A DNA stretch of 64,000 bases from Ketobacter sp. MCCC 1A13808 (GCF_009746715.1 NZ_VRKW01000002.1:186001-250000), one strand, 5' to 3'. Counted from the stretch's first letter, positions 55,791 through 64,000 are shown. Notes: generated by a model from the letters alone, not told the origin. Program-made: numbers and translations.

Positions 55791-56732
55791 CTATTGAATC
55801 ATGCTGGCTACGTAAGCAGGAATTTGTGACAGATCCGCAACCGTTGCCGGTGTGGTGGTTAAATCCAGTACCGAAATTCCGGATTCCCTGTCCGTACACA
55901 CTAAGTATTCCACATCTTTGGTGTTAATAGCTATGCGCAAACCATCATCGTCGCTTCTTAGACCCTGATCGAAATCATTCGCTACACCGGTTAATGAAAA
56001 GCGCACCAGGTGATCCAGATCCAGCAGCTCAAACTCTTGCGGATGGTCGGCTGCAGCAATAACGGAACAGAAGCCAGGGGAAGCGGACACATTTATCGTT
56101 GGCTGATTGTTACTATCCAGAAATATACCATCAAAATCCTGACTTCCTTCTCGGCCCGGCGGGTTCACATTAAAAAACGGTGCGCCTTCGGTGGTGCCAT
56201 CGCTGTTCCGTTCTTCGCCAAGCAATCCCAACACCAAGACGTCGGTGCCCCGGCCGCCATCGAAAAAATCGCTGCCGTCTCCGGGAGTCCAGATAAACAC
56301 ATCGTCGCCGTCATTGCCAAAAGCGCGGTCGCGATTATCAGCGGCACGATCATCTCCATCCACATTGCCGTTAAAATCTTCAGTACCACCGATCATAATA
56401 TCGTTGCCGGTGCTGCCCACAAGAACATCCACACCCAACGCGCCGATCATGATCGTATCCACGGCCGCAGTCGCTTGCAAAATATCTCCGCCACGCAGAC
56501 TTTGATTCGGTGAGCCTCCAGGGCCACCCGGATTGAAGGAAAGCAGGGGCGAGCTTTTTCTATTCAAATCACTGCCCTGCAATAATGCAAACGGAGTAGA
56601 AGGCGTCTCGGTATCCGTATCACGGGGAGTTTCTGCACCGTCATCACCGGAACCCGACCCACCACAGGCGCCGAGTACTAAGAAAGTGGACATTGCCAGT
56701 GGCATTAATACCGTTGTATTTAGGTTTTTCAT
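55791..56732 (-). CDS. Lipoprotein with RTX-like calcium-binding repeats
   Basis: 313 residues from the ATG at 56732 (GAGGAAAA upstream). Lipobox LGAC near residue 22 marks a lipoprotein; a polar linker rich in D, T and E follows. Residues about 75-165 hold glycine/aspartate repeats such as GALGVDVLVGSTGNDIMIGG and GDGSDFFDGGRGTDVLVLG, the haemolysin-type calcium-binding pattern. The C-terminal part (about 200-313) is shared with the upstream paralogue (LDHLVRFSL, DVEYLVCTDRESG). There is no toxin or enzyme domain. It is probably a surface or periplasmic structural/sensor protein tied to the sigma system. Confidence 0.75.
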   Translation of the reverse strand: MKNLNTTVLMPLAMSTFLVLGACGGSGSGDDGAETPRDTDTETPSTPFALLQGSDLNRKSSPLLSFNPGGPGGSPNQSLRGGDILQATAAVDTIMIGALGVDVLVGSTGNDIMIGGTEDFNGNVDGDDRAADNRDRAFGNDGDDVFIWTPGDGSDFFDGGRGTDVLVLGLLGEERNSDGTTEGAPFFNVNPPGREGSQDFDGIFLDSNNQPTINVSASPGFCSVIAAADHPQEFELLDLDHLVRFSLTGVANDFDQGLRSDDDGLRIAINTKDVEYLVCTDRESGISVLDLTTTPATVADLSQIPAYVASMIQ

Positions 56733-56796
56733 CGTCTTTTCCTCAAGGGCATCTCTCAAGAGACCCGCATAGTTAGTTTATTCGTTAGGCAGAAAG

Positions 56797-57678
56797 TTAA
56801 AATGTGTTGGTTACCAGGCGATAAGCCGTCTCGGGTAAGTCGCTAACACTGGTCTTTACAATCGGGTTGTGGTGCAAATCGAAGACATCCACTTGCGAGC
56901 CGTCTTTCGATGCACACACCACGTATTCCGTGTTTTTAAGGTGCACAGAAATGCGCAATCCGGTATCCCGCGTGTCCGGATCAATACTGGGATCGGCCAA
57001 CAAATCCTGCTCAAGTTGCCCGGCTGGACCCCGCAATGTAAATTGCACCAGATGATCCAGATTGAGTTCGTCGAGCCCTTCTGAGCTACGGTCAAGAATG
57101 TCGCAGAATCCAGGCCCCGCCAGCACATCGACCACAGGAAGCTGAGTATTCGGGTTGATATAGATGCCATCAAAGTCGCCACTGCCGGTTGTCCCCGGCG
57201 GGCTCACACTGAAAAAAGGCGCTCCAGCGGTGTTACCATCGGCGTCTTGATTTTCACCAATCAGGGTGATGATCAATGTATCGCTGCCGTCACCACCGTC
57301 GAAAAAATCATTGCCATCTCCCGGTGTCCAGATAAAGATGTCATCGCCTTGTTCACCAAATGCCCGGTCGCGGTTAAAAGGGTTAAAGTCTTCGGTGCCG
57401 CCGATGAGTACGTCATTGCCGCCCTTTCCGAACAACACATCGATGCCCAGGCCACCGATAATGACGTCAGCCTGCTCGCTGCCCTGGAGTTGATCGCCGA
57501 ACTGGAGACTCTGATCGCCGCCGCCGTTACTGCCACGATTTGCTGAAAAAAGTGCGTTAATAGTGCTGTTTGCGCCGTTGCTGCTGTTGAGGTCGTTGCC
57601 AACGATGATCTCGGCACCGGCGAGGCCGGAGCTAACAGAGAGAATGGCGGCCGCTAGTATTGAATATCGAGAAGTCAT
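56797..57678 (-). CDS. Secreted protein with RTX-like repeats, paralogue of the downstream lipoprotein
   Basis: 293 residues. Sec signal peptide (about 1-22, ends LAGA), no lipobox. Repeats about 65-140: GGLGIDVLFGKGGNDVLIGG and GDGNDFFDGGDGSDTLI. The region GAPFFSVSPPG...GDFDGIYINPN and the C terminus (LDHLVQFTL, NTEYVVCASKDG) align with the next gene, so one arose by duplication and they now differ in localisation. First gene of the four-gene operon. Confidence 0.75.
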   Translation of the reverse strand: MTSRYSILAAAILSVSSGLAGAEIIVGNDLNSSNGANSTINALFSANRGSNGGGDQSLQFGDQLQGSEQADVIIGGLGIDVLFGKGGNDVLIGGTEDFNPFNRDRAFGEQGDDIFIWTPGDGNDFFDGGDGSDTLIITLIGENQDADGNTAGAPFFSVSPPGTTGSGDFDGIYINPNTQLPVVDVLAGPGFCDILDRSSEGLDELNLDHLVQFTLRGPAGQLEQDLLADPSIDPDTRDTGLRISVHLKNTEYVVCASKDGSQVDVFDLHHNPIVKTSVSDLPETAYRLVTNTF

Positions 57679-57735
57679 AGTATTTCCCTTTACCTTGATA
57701 TGATTTGAATAATTTATGGTTTAAGTTCAGTTGTT

Positions 57736-57747
57736 TAACGGCCGTTA
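57736..57747. promoter_or_regulatory. Palindrome TAACGGCCGTTA at the RTX operon start site
   Basis: Perfect 12-base palindrome about 9 bases downstream of the -10-like CGT of the minus-strand promoter, where the transcript would begin. It could be an operator. Confidence 0.35.
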
Positions 57748-57753
57748 TAGGTG

Positions 57754-57781
57754 ATACGACGGCGATATAAATTAAGTTGCA
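57754..57781 (-). promoter_or_regulatory. Putative ECF-type promoter of the RTX/sigma operon
   Basis: On the minus strand TGCAAC (57781-57776), 17 bases, CGTAT (57758-57754). Same layout as the polyketide operon promoter; the two also share TTAAT after the -35 and CCGTCGTA at the -10. The start would be about 70 bases before the ATG at 57678. Confidence 0.65.
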
Positions 57782-57815
57782 GCTTTTTTTAAAAAAAATT
57801 TAATTACGTTTTCTG

Positions 57816-57843
57816 TGCAACCTTCTCAGGGGTAGCGGCGTAT
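57816..57843 (+). promoter_or_regulatory. Putative ECF-type promoter of the TPR gene
   Basis: TGCAAC at 57816-57821, 17 bases, CGTATA from 57839. It diverges from the RTX operon promoter with an A/T tract between them (57784-57805). The start is about 35 bases before the TPR ATG. Confidence 0.6.
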
Positions 57844-57884
57844 AGGAATAGGAAACCAACCTAACCTCTCTTTAGGAGAAACCG

Positions 57885-58352
57885 ATGAACTACTCCAAAC
57901 CGATCATTTGTGCCCTTCTTGTTTCCTGCCTTTCCGCTCCGGCGATCGCCGCCCCTGGCGGGTCGTGGGGAAAAACGGACTCCATGAGCACTGTTGAGAG
58001 AAAGATAGACGCCAAAGACTATCAGGCGGCGATTGATGAACTGACAGTGATAGTGAAAAAGGAATCGAACAACGCAGATGCCTACAACTTGTTGGGCTTT
58101 TCTAACCGCAAGCTGAAGCGATACGAGATTGCTGAAGAATATTACCTGCAAGCGCTCAAGCTGGACCCCAAGCACAAGGGGGCAATGGAATATCTGGGTG
58201 AACTGTATGTGGAAACCGACCGCATGGATGAGGCCCATCGGATGTTAGCGCGGCTGGATAAGGCTTGCTTTTTAAGCTGTAGTGAGAAGAAGCAGCTAAA
58301 AACCGCTATTGAACGCAAAGAACAGGGTTTGACAGCCAAAACAAACTGGTAG
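57885..58352 (+). CDS. Periplasmic TPR-repeat protein
   Basis: 155 residues. Signal peptide about 1-22 (ends AIAA). Two to three tetratricopeptide repeats: DAYNLLGFSNRKLKRYEIAEEYYLQALKLDP (about 66-96) and KGAMEYLGELYVETDRMDEA. Two cysteines follow (KACFLSCSEKK). Likely a protein-interaction adaptor. It diverges from the RTX/sigma operon and has a matching promoter-like element, so it may belong to the same response. Confidence 0.85.
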   Translation: MNYSKPIICALLVSCLSAPAIAAPGGSWGKTDSMSTVERKIDAKDYQAAIDELTVIVKKESNNADAYNLLGFSNRKLKRYEIAEEYYLQALKLDPKHKGAMEYLGELYVETDRMDEAHRMLARLDKACFLSCSEKKQLKTAIERKEQGLTAKTNW

Positions 58353-58405
58353 TATTAAGCCAACCTACCCTCTCCGCTGCGCCGGAAATCTCCGGCGCAG
58401 CCAGC

Positions 58406-59296
58406 TTACTTCGCCTTGTCGGCAAGCCAGAACTCCCCACGCATCAAGGTGCGCCCCAATCTTACGGCCAGCCAAAAGAACATTAACGGAAACACCAACG
58501 TCTGAAAAATGAAAATCGCAATCAGATTAATAATCTGTTGAGCCGCACCGGCCACCTTTTCCTCGTACTTTTGGTAATTTCCGGAAAGGCTCAGTTTTTG
58601 TTTAGTGCGGTTATAAAATCGGCTAACCGAATCGAAAATACCAGCGTCCTCACGGGCACTCGATTCGGCCAAGGCAGCGTCGTTTTCATCCCGTGCCTTC
58701 AACTCCTGAACGTCTTTACTGACATTCTCAAGCACCTCATAGGATTGACGGTAACTTTCGCTCAGGAACGCGTTATAAACAAATTCGTTCGCAAGCACAA
58801 CCACCGGCACCAGAAAACGCAACAACAACACCATCAATGCGCAGCGAATCAGGATGCCACGCCCAGTGGTTTGCGCCAACAAAGGCGTCCATAGCAGCAC
58901 TAGCAAAATGATACAGGCCACGGCCACCAGCACCAGTGCAAAAAAAGAAGTACCTATTTCCAGAAGTATAAGCTGAGCCCCTAATGAGGTACCCGCGGCC
59001 AATACGACCCAGGAAAACCGTTCAATCAAATCATTAATCGGATCGAGAACCTCACCGGGAGTCAGCACAACACCCACACCGCCGGGCTCCAATGCCACCT
59101 CGGTACCCTGAACCACAGAGATGACGGCATTAATCCCGCGCACTAACGCGAAGGTCGCTAACGCATTATTAAACGAGTTACTCAGTCGCAGTTGTGCGTT
59201 GCTGTCCATGGTATTGGATAATCCCATCGACAAAACGACAACAACGATACAACTGAGCAGCCATTTTTTAGAGACGTTCGCCATTTTAGTCTTCAT
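58406..59296 (-). CDS. Multi-helix membrane protein of unknown function
   Basis: 296 residues, family not recognised. Hydrophobic stretches: about 12-28 (signal or anchor), 95-112, 115-138, 148-168 and 262-284. A polar, charged segment at about 180-255 (VSKDVQELKARDENDAALAESSARED) is probably helical. Ends with FWLADKAK. An in-frame ATG at 59284 is possible. It stands alone. Confidence 0.6.
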   Translation of the reverse strand: MKTKMANVSKKWLLSCIVVVVLSMGLSNTMDSNAQLRLSNSFNNALATFALVRGINAVISVVQGTEVALEPGGVGVVLTPGEVLDPINDLIERFSWVVLAAGTSLGAQLILLEIGTSFFALVLVAVACIILLVLLWTPLLAQTTGRGILIRCALMVLLLRFLVPVVVLANEFVYNAFLSESYRQSYEVLENVSKDVQELKARDENDAALAESSAREDAGIFDSVSRFYNRTKQKLSLSGNYQKYEEKVAGAAQQIINLIAIFIFQTLVFPLMFFWLAVRLGRTLMRGEFWLADKAK

Positions 59297-59443
59297 AGTG
59301 TTATTTAGCTTCGGTTATTGTAAAGGTCAGCCTTTATCTTAACAGCGCAGGGCTCAATGTCAGGGGCATTTTCAGATATACTGAGGCAGATCGGATCAGA
59401 CCGAAAATCGCAATTCAAATTCAAATTTAAAAAAAGGTGCGCT

Positions 59444-59815
59444 ATGCAGTTTTACAGCAGAAAATGGATCATGCCCGAAGACCTTAATCCAAATGGAAGC
59501 CTGTTCGGCGGAAAATTGTTAAGCTGGATAGATGCTGAATCGGCGATATTTGCCATGTGCCAACTGGGCAAGGATCGCCATCTTGTCACCAAATTCATTT
59601 CTGAGATCAACTTTGTCAGCTCCGGAAAACAGGGCGACATAATAGAGATGGGCGTTGAAGTCAGAAAAATAGGCAACACCTCCATCAGCTTACATGCGGT
59701 GGTCCGCAACATGATGACAAAAGAGGTCATTATCGATATTTCGGATATTGTGTTTGTCAATCTGGGAGCCGATGGCAAACCACAAGCGCATGGTTATTCC
59801 GCTGAATCCGATTAA
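59444..59815 (+). CDS. Acyl-CoA thioesterase, hotdog fold
   Basis: 123 residues from the ATG at 59444 (AAAGGTG upstream). Blocks: MPEDLNPNGSLFGGKLLSWID with the catalytic aspartate of the central helix, INFVSSGKQGDIIEMGVEV, and VIIDISDIVFVNL near the end. Related to the YciA-type gene at 43405-43848 but shorter and distinct. It hydrolyses an acyl-CoA; chain preference is not readable. Convergent with the symporter gene, 5 bases apart. Confidence 0.85.
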   Translation: MQFYSRKWIMPEDLNPNGSLFGGKLLSWIDAESAIFAMCQLGKDRHLVTKFISEINFVSSGKQGDIIEMGVEVRKIGNTSISLHAVVRNMMTKEVIIDISDIVFVNLGADGKPQAHGYSAESD

Positions 59816-59820
59816 TTGTT

Positions 59821-61449
59821 TCAGTTCAACCACATTAGAACAACCAGTAACACTAAAAACCACCCCAGCAAAATAAAGGACATGAACTTCCACGCTGTTT
59901 GAGAAAGTAGCTGTCGAAGTCGGGGCAGTGACCAGAGTAGCAGCTCGTCATCCGGCTCTGACAATGCTTCTTCCGCAGTTGGAGAACAAACCGCCGAAAC
60001 CAATGCAGCCACCAACACGGCGACCGCAAACCCGATTAAATTCCACCATAGCCAGGAAATACCCGGGTGTCCCAACCAAAGATAAATATTAAACAAAAAG
60101 CCACACAGCAATCCGGCTATTGCTGCAAGGCTATGACACCACCGGGTTAAAACACCCAGAGTAAATACAGCCAGTACAGGCCCATTAATCAGTGATCCAA
60201 TCTTATTAATGGTTTCCAGTACGGTGGGTGCTATGTCATCTACAAAAAACGCCAACGTCAAAGTCACACTACCCCAGAACAACGTGAGCACACGACTGGT
60301 GAACAGCTCGGCTGTATCGGTCCATCGAGTTTTTTTAAAACGCCCGACAAAATCTTCCATTGTGCTGGCGCTCAAAGAATTTAAAACCGAATCCAAGGAA
60401 GACATTGCTGCCGCAAACAACGCAACCAACGCTAACCCGACCAGACCAACGGGAAGTTGCTGAATCATATAAACAGGCACCGCGAGATTCACATTGGCCT
60501 GCCCATTGTTCTGCGGTAGTGTTGATAGAAAATCAGCCTGATTCGCCGCGTACACACCCATGCCCACACCCACAAAGCAATACAGCGCTACCACCGGGAA
60601 ACGTAACAAGCCATTCAGAAACAGCGCCTGATTCGCTTCTTCAACGGAATGGGCACTCAGTACACGCTGTGCCTGGCTCTGGTCACAGCCGTAATAACTG
60701 ACATAGAGAAAAAATCCGCCTAACAACATAGGCCAGAATGCAAAGGAATGTCCATCACCAAAGCCATGATGTGTAAAATCCACCGCGGTGCGTCGTGCTT
60801 CCGGAAAGGTTTGCCATACCTGCAGAATGCCGCCACCCTGATCTGCTAACATATACGCGACAAAGACAAGCATTAAAAGCAAAATAGACATTTGTACAAC
60901 GTCACTATAAATAACGCCCTTGATTCCACCAAGCACATCGTACAGCACAGTAAACAGCCCCAACAAAATAACGGACCAGGTAAAACCGAGCCCGGTTATA
61001 AGATCAATCACAATAGCAATGCTGTAAACCGTCACCGCGGTTGCAAACGCTCTGACAAACATAAACACGCCGCTTAATATCAGACGCGTGCGAAGATCAA
61101 AACGCCGCTCCAGATACTCGTATACCGTCACTAATCTCAGATCTCTTAGCAACGGCATAAAAATAATCATCAACGCGACCATCGCTATGGGTACGGCAAG
61201 CTCGTATTGCAACCACACCAGCCCCCCACCGGCAGCAAACGCCACAAATGCCGGAGCCCCCAGAATACTGTTGGTGGAACATTGCGTAGCCATGATGGAA
61301 ATGGCTATCGGCCAACGTGTTAATTTACGGCCCCCTACGTAATAGTCTTCGCGATTAAATTGTCCACGTGATAGATAGGCAGCGAGCAGCATCAGGCCCG
61401 CCAGATAGCAAGCAATAATGATCCAATCCAGAGTTTGCAACCTGTACAT
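59821..61449 (-). CDS. Sodium:solute symporter (SSS family)
   Basis: 542 residues with about 13-14 helices. Family blocks: DYYVGGRKLTRWPIAISIMATQCSTNSILGAPAF in the first third, GGIKGVIYSDVVQM and FAAAMSSLDSVLNSLSASTMEDF. It brings a solute in with Na+. The closest type by pattern is the SMCT/sugar-like branch, but the substrate cannot be read. Divergent from the aldo/keto reductase gene. Confidence 0.9.
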   Translation of the reverse strand: MYRLQTLDWIIIACYLAGLMLLAAYLSRGQFNREDYYVGGRKLTRWPIAISIMATQCSTNSILGAPAFVAFAAGGGLVWLQYELAVPIAMVALMIIFMPLLRDLRLVTVYEYLERRFDLRTRLILSGVFMFVRAFATAVTVYSIAIVIDLITGLGFTWSVILLGLFTVLYDVLGGIKGVIYSDVVQMSILLLMLVFVAYMLADQGGGILQVWQTFPEARRTAVDFTHHGFGDGHSFAFWPMLLGGFFLYVSYYGCDQSQAQRVLSAHSVEEANQALFLNGLLRFPVVALYCFVGVGMGVYAANQADFLSTLPQNNGQANVNLAVPVYMIQQLPVGLVGLALVALFAAAMSSLDSVLNSLSASTMEDFVGRFKKTRWTDTAELFTSRVLTLFWGSVTLTLAFFVDDIAPTVLETINKIGSLINGPVLAVFTLGVLTRWCHSLAAIAGLLCGFLFNIYLWLGHPGISWLWWNLIGFAVAVLVAALVSAVCSPTAEEALSEPDDELLLWSLPRLRQLLSQTAWKFMSFILLGWFLVLLVVLMWLN

Positions 61450-61590
61450 AATGAAAGTTGTACTCCCTTAAGATGCCGCGGGTATTTCAATATACCCCTT
61501 CTGATCAGTACTGAATAATTGCAATAAAATGCAACAGAGTGGTCTAATACCAACACCTATCTGCAATTATCATACCCTGGAGGCGAAACC

Positions 61591-62523
61591 ATGCCGGTTA
61601 GCTCAACCCGCCGCAATCTGATCAAACTATTCGGCAGCGCTTTCTTCCTACCCTTTCTGAAGCCAACACCGGCCAGCGGAAAAGCTGAAACATTGCACCG
61701 TAAAGAAATTCCGGCGTCCGGTGAGATGCTACCGGTGATCGGAATGGGAACCTGGCGCACCTTTAACGTAGGTAAAGACCCCAAATTGCGCCAGGCGCGC
61801 ACCGACGTACTGAGCGCTTTTTTCGCATTGGGCGGCCGCCTTATCGACTGCTCGCCAATGTACGGATCGTCGTCCGATACGCTCGGCTTCTCGCTAAAGC
61901 AAATTGAGGTTCCGGATAACCTGTTTGCAGCCGATAAAGTGTGGACCGGCGACGGCGATGCCACTCAAGAGCAAGTGGCTACACAATTGCGAAAGTGGGG
62001 CATCGCCAAATTTGACCTGATGCAGGTGCATAATTTAGTGGAGTGGCGCGACCACTTGGCAACGCTAACAGAAATGAAAAGGAACGGACAGATACGTTAT
62101 ATCGGCATCACCACCTCGCACGGACGCCGGCACTCTGAACTAGAGCAAATTATGGCAGAAGAAAAACCGGACTTCATTCAGCTAACCTACAACATCACCC
62201 ACCGGCAGGCCGAACAACACCTGCTCCCCCTGGCAAGAGAAAAAGGCATCGCGGTAATCGCGAACCGACCCTATGATGGTGGCCAACTGATCCGTTCACT
62301 GAAACAAAGCCAAGCCGTCCCGGAGTGGGCAAAAGCAGAAATCGAATGCCAAACCTGGGCCGATTTTTTGCTTAAATTCATTGTTTCGCACCCGGCGATC
62401 ACCTGCGCCATTCCAGCCACCACCAAAGTGACTCACCTGAGCGAAAACATGCAAAGCGGATACGGGCCTTTGCCGAATGCCAGTCAGCGTTTGCGAATGG
62501 CCAAACACATTGCCTCAATATAA
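61591..62523 (+). CDS. Tat-exported aldo/keto reductase
   Basis: 310 residues. Twin-arginine signal STRRNLIKLFG then a hydrophobic run, cut near ASG (about 30). Reductase barrel: GMGTWRTF, the tyrosine region CSPMYGSSSDTLG, a lysine in DKVW, and QVHNL. It differs from cytosolic members in being exported, which means NADPH must be bound before transport. Shares one base with the next gene (TAATG), so translationally coupled. Confidence 0.88.
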   Translation: MPVSSTRRNLIKLFGSAFFLPFLKPTPASGKAETLHRKEIPASGEMLPVIGMGTWRTFNVGKDPKLRQARTDVLSAFFALGGRLIDCSPMYGSSSDTLGFSLKQIEVPDNLFAADKVWTGDGDATQEQVATQLRKWGIAKFDLMQVHNLVEWRDHLATLTEMKRNGQIRYIGITTSHGRRHSELEQIMAEEKPDFIQLTYNITHRQAEQHLLPLAREKGIAVIANRPYDGGQLIRSLKQSQAVPEWAKAEIECQTWADFLLKFIVSHPAITCAIPATTKVTHLSENMQSGYGPLPNASQRLRMAKHIASI

Positions 62524-63218
62524 TGTTGGATTTAACCAGCTATTCAGCGAGCGATTTTATACCTTTCACACAAGAGGTGTATCTACGTTTACTGGAGCGT
62601 GTTAACGAAAGCTATTGGCCGTTGCACATTCTGGCTTTAGTCACTGCCCTAATCGTATTGCTGGCCGCCTGGCGAAGACATCGCTACACACTCAAGCTAC
62701 TGGCGTTAATCTGGCTTGGGGTGGGCGTGGGATTTTTATTTCGCTTTTATGAAGAGCTGAACTGGGCAGGCCGATGGTTTGGTGTTGCTTACATAGCACA
62801 GGCTTTTTTACTGCTTCTGGTCGGGCTTCGTGCGGACCGCGTCATCCATCCACTACAGCGCGACAGCGGATTGCTATTGGCCTTTGTCGGCTTGCTTTGG
62901 CCCGTCCTGTTTCCGCTTGGTCGCATTCACTGGACTCAACTGGAGAGTATCGGTATTCATGCTGATCCAAGTGTCGTATTTTCCCTCGGGATATTACTGC
63001 TGCTGTGCACTGGCTGGCGACTATGGCTATTATATGTTATTCCATTGCTGTGGTGCGGGCTCTCTATAGCCACATTACAGGTGCTCGGATTGCCTCAACA
63101 CTGGGTCTTAGCAGGAACGTTTACGCTCGCATCGCTAACCTTGATCACGACGACGCTTTGGGAATCCAGAATAACAAAGGCCGCAGCCAGGAGGGTTGCC
63201 AGCTCAACAGAAAAGTAA
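62523..63218 (+). CDS. Seven-helix membrane protein (DUF6064-like)
   Basis: 231 residues with about seven helices and an N-terminal polar FIPFTQEVYLRLLERVNESYWP, the start typical of DUF6064. No function known. Coupled to the reductase gene by a one-base stop/start overlap. Its last 74 bases overlap the convergent DUF3325 gene. Confidence 0.75.
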   Translation: MLDLTSYSASDFIPFTQEVYLRLLERVNESYWPLHILALVTALIVLLAAWRRHRYTLKLLALIWLGVGVGFLFRFYEELNWAGRWFGVAYIAQAFLLLLVGLRADRVIHPLQRDSGLLLAFVGLLWPVLFPLGRIHWTQLESIGIHADPSVVFSLGILLLLCTGWRLWLLYVIPLLWCGLSIATLQVLGLPQHWVLAGTFTLASLTLITTTLWESRITKAAARRVASSTEK

Positions 63219-63471
63219 CCAACAACGCTGCGCAGGTTAACCCCATTATCCAAACTAATACTGCCATCGTCGGGTGATCTGCACGAAAGCAAAGAATCAG
63301 CGAAGTCAGAATCCCGACAGTGCCCGATACCCGCAACGCCGTCATTGATTGCGGTGTCAAAGGTTGCTTGCCCCGCAACTGCTGCCAGTGGCTTTTTTTC
63401 GCCAAAGCGAACCAAGCCATTCCCAAGAAACCACACAGCATCGCGATCAGAATCAAGTGAGCGTCAGACAT
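63145..63471 (-). CDS. DUF3325-like small membrane protein
   Basis: 108 residues from the ATG at 63471. Three helices; a start of the type MSDAHLILIAMLCGFLGMAWFAL and a histidine-containing polar loop (KKSHWQQLRGKQPLT) fit DUF3325, found in iron-siderophore uptake operons after PepSY proteins. It overlaps the upstream PepSY gene by 8 bases. Confidence 0.7.
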   Translation of the reverse strand: MSDAHLILIAMLCGFLGMAWFALAKKSHWQQLRGKQPLTPQSMTALRVSGTVGILTSLILCFRADHPTMAVLVWIMGLTCAALLVTFLLSWQPSWLRPLLFWIPKASS

Positions 63472-64000
63472 GGTTAGCCTCTGCTTCTTGTGCGGACAAC
63501 GGTGCATCACGAACGGCTTTCTCCGGCAAACCTGCCCGCTCCCGCCGCTGCAATACCCGCGCAGCCTGAACGGAACAAGCGGCGGTCACGAGTAACACCA
63601 AATCCATCCCTGCCACCGGCCAGTAGGGTTCGCTTAAGGTTTTCAGCAGATGATCGCCTGTAGTGATCCAATTGAGCACAACGGCACTCACCGCAAGCAG
63701 CGCGATAACCCAGCACTGCTCGCGCCAGGCCGGTGATATCCTGGCCTTCCTAACCACCGGATTGCGAAACGCCGCATGCAGCAAGGAAACCAACCAGCTG
63801 CACCAGAAAATGCCTTCCAGCAAGCCGGCCCTATTTTCCATTTGCGCAGGCAGAACCCGACTGAACACCAGGATGGATAAGGTTGCCACTACCATTCCCG
63901 TGACGGTGGTGGTGGCCAATGCGTCCACCCAGCGTGCGCCCCCCCCTTGCAAAAAGGCATGTTGCGTTTTTCTCTTTTCGAGGAAGAAAATAAAGCCTGT
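63464..64000 (-). CDS. PepSY-associated membrane protein, C-terminal part (cut by window edge)
   Basis: The frame stays open to the right edge, reading FIFFLEKRKTQHA then GGGARWVDALATTTVTGMVVATLSI. Helices follow at about VVATLSILVFSRVLP, WCSWLVSLLHAA, WVIALLAVSAVVL and VLLVTAACSV. The EKR...RWVDAL junction is typical of PepSY-TM proteins near siderophore receptors, which are thought to reduce iron. A TTG at 63952 is not a true start. The G run at about 63940-63947 is worth checking for sequencing slips. Confidence 0.7.
   Translation of the reverse strand, partial: TGFIFFLEKRKTQHAFLQGGGARWVDALATTTVTGMVVATLSILVFSRVLPAQMENRAGLLEGIFWCSWLVSLLHAAFRNPVVRKARISPAWREQCWVIALLAVSAVVLNWITTGDHLLKTLSEPYWPVAGMDLVLLVTAACSVQAARVLQRRERAGLPEKAVRDAPLSAQEAEANHV

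Noticed and set aside
1-64000. tRNA, rRNA, CRISPR arrays, intact insertion sequences
   Set aside because: Looked for by eye on both strands; no cloverleaf arms, regularly spaced repeats or transposase frames were seen. A dedicated scan could still find a missed tRNA.

Overview
The window reads as chromosomal DNA of a free-living, probably marine, gammaproteobacterium. Supporting genes are sthA, rsgA, a second elongation factor G, pstSCAB, FKBP, OsmC and many acyl-CoA/lipid enzymes. Base composition is moderate, gene density is high and strands are mixed. This placement is inferred from gene content only. No rRNA, tRNA, CRISPR array, prophage or intact insertion sequence was seen. Both ends cut genes: a TonB-dependent receptor on the left and a PepSY-type membrane protein on the right.

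Layout. 0-3 kb: minus-strand operon of a hydantoin/Asp/Glu racemase, a DUF917 protein and a TonB receptor, followed by an intergenic region full of palindromes. 3.2-7 kb: sensor kinase, single-domain response regulator, MscS channel. 7.1-20.9 kb: an orphan ECF sigma factor diverging from a six-gene run. That run is a 2064-residue type I polyketide synthase (KS-AT-DH-degenerate ER-KR-ACP), an alpha-oxoamine synthase, a LolA-like protein, an outer-membrane beta-barrel, an MMPL/RND transporter and a type II thioesterase. I read it as a pathway that builds a polyketide chain, joins it to an amino acid to give an aminoketone (sphingoid-like) lipid, and exports it to the outer membrane. 20.8-29 kb: NADAR protein, small proteins, sthA, pstSCAB with a degenerate Fic protein overlapping pstB, and a DUF3050 protein. 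29-36.8 kb: a decayed beta-propeller gene, EF-G, a beta-hydroxyacid dehydrogenase, TesB, ChaC, a small-molecule kinase-like protein and an unknown. 37-45.9 kb: zinc-peptidase-like protein, alpha/beta hydrolase, arylamine N-acetyltransferase, OsmC, and two paralogous secreted hydrolases in inverted orientation around FKBP, a thioesterase and GAPDH. 46.4-53.7 kb: PhnD-like protein with a diguanylate cyclase, a di-haem cytochrome with a catalase-like protein, and RsgA. 54-58.4 kb: a phospholipase-D remnant and a second ECF system (two RTX-like repeat proteins, sigma, anti-sigma) diverging from a TPR protein. 58.4-64 kb: membrane protein, thioesterase, sodium:solute symporter, Tat aldo/keto reductase, membrane protein and an iron-uptake-type pair.

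The most notable observation joins two of these regions. The same promoter-like element, TGCAAC-17 nt-CGT, lies upstream of the polyketide operon (7884-7909) and on both strands between the RTX/ECF operon and the TPR gene (57756-57781 minus, 57816-57841 plus). The window also encodes two closely similar ECF sigma factors, one beside each of these loci. This suggests an envelope-linked ECF regulon that includes the lipid cluster. The motif was read directly from the sequence; the assignment to these sigma factors is inference.
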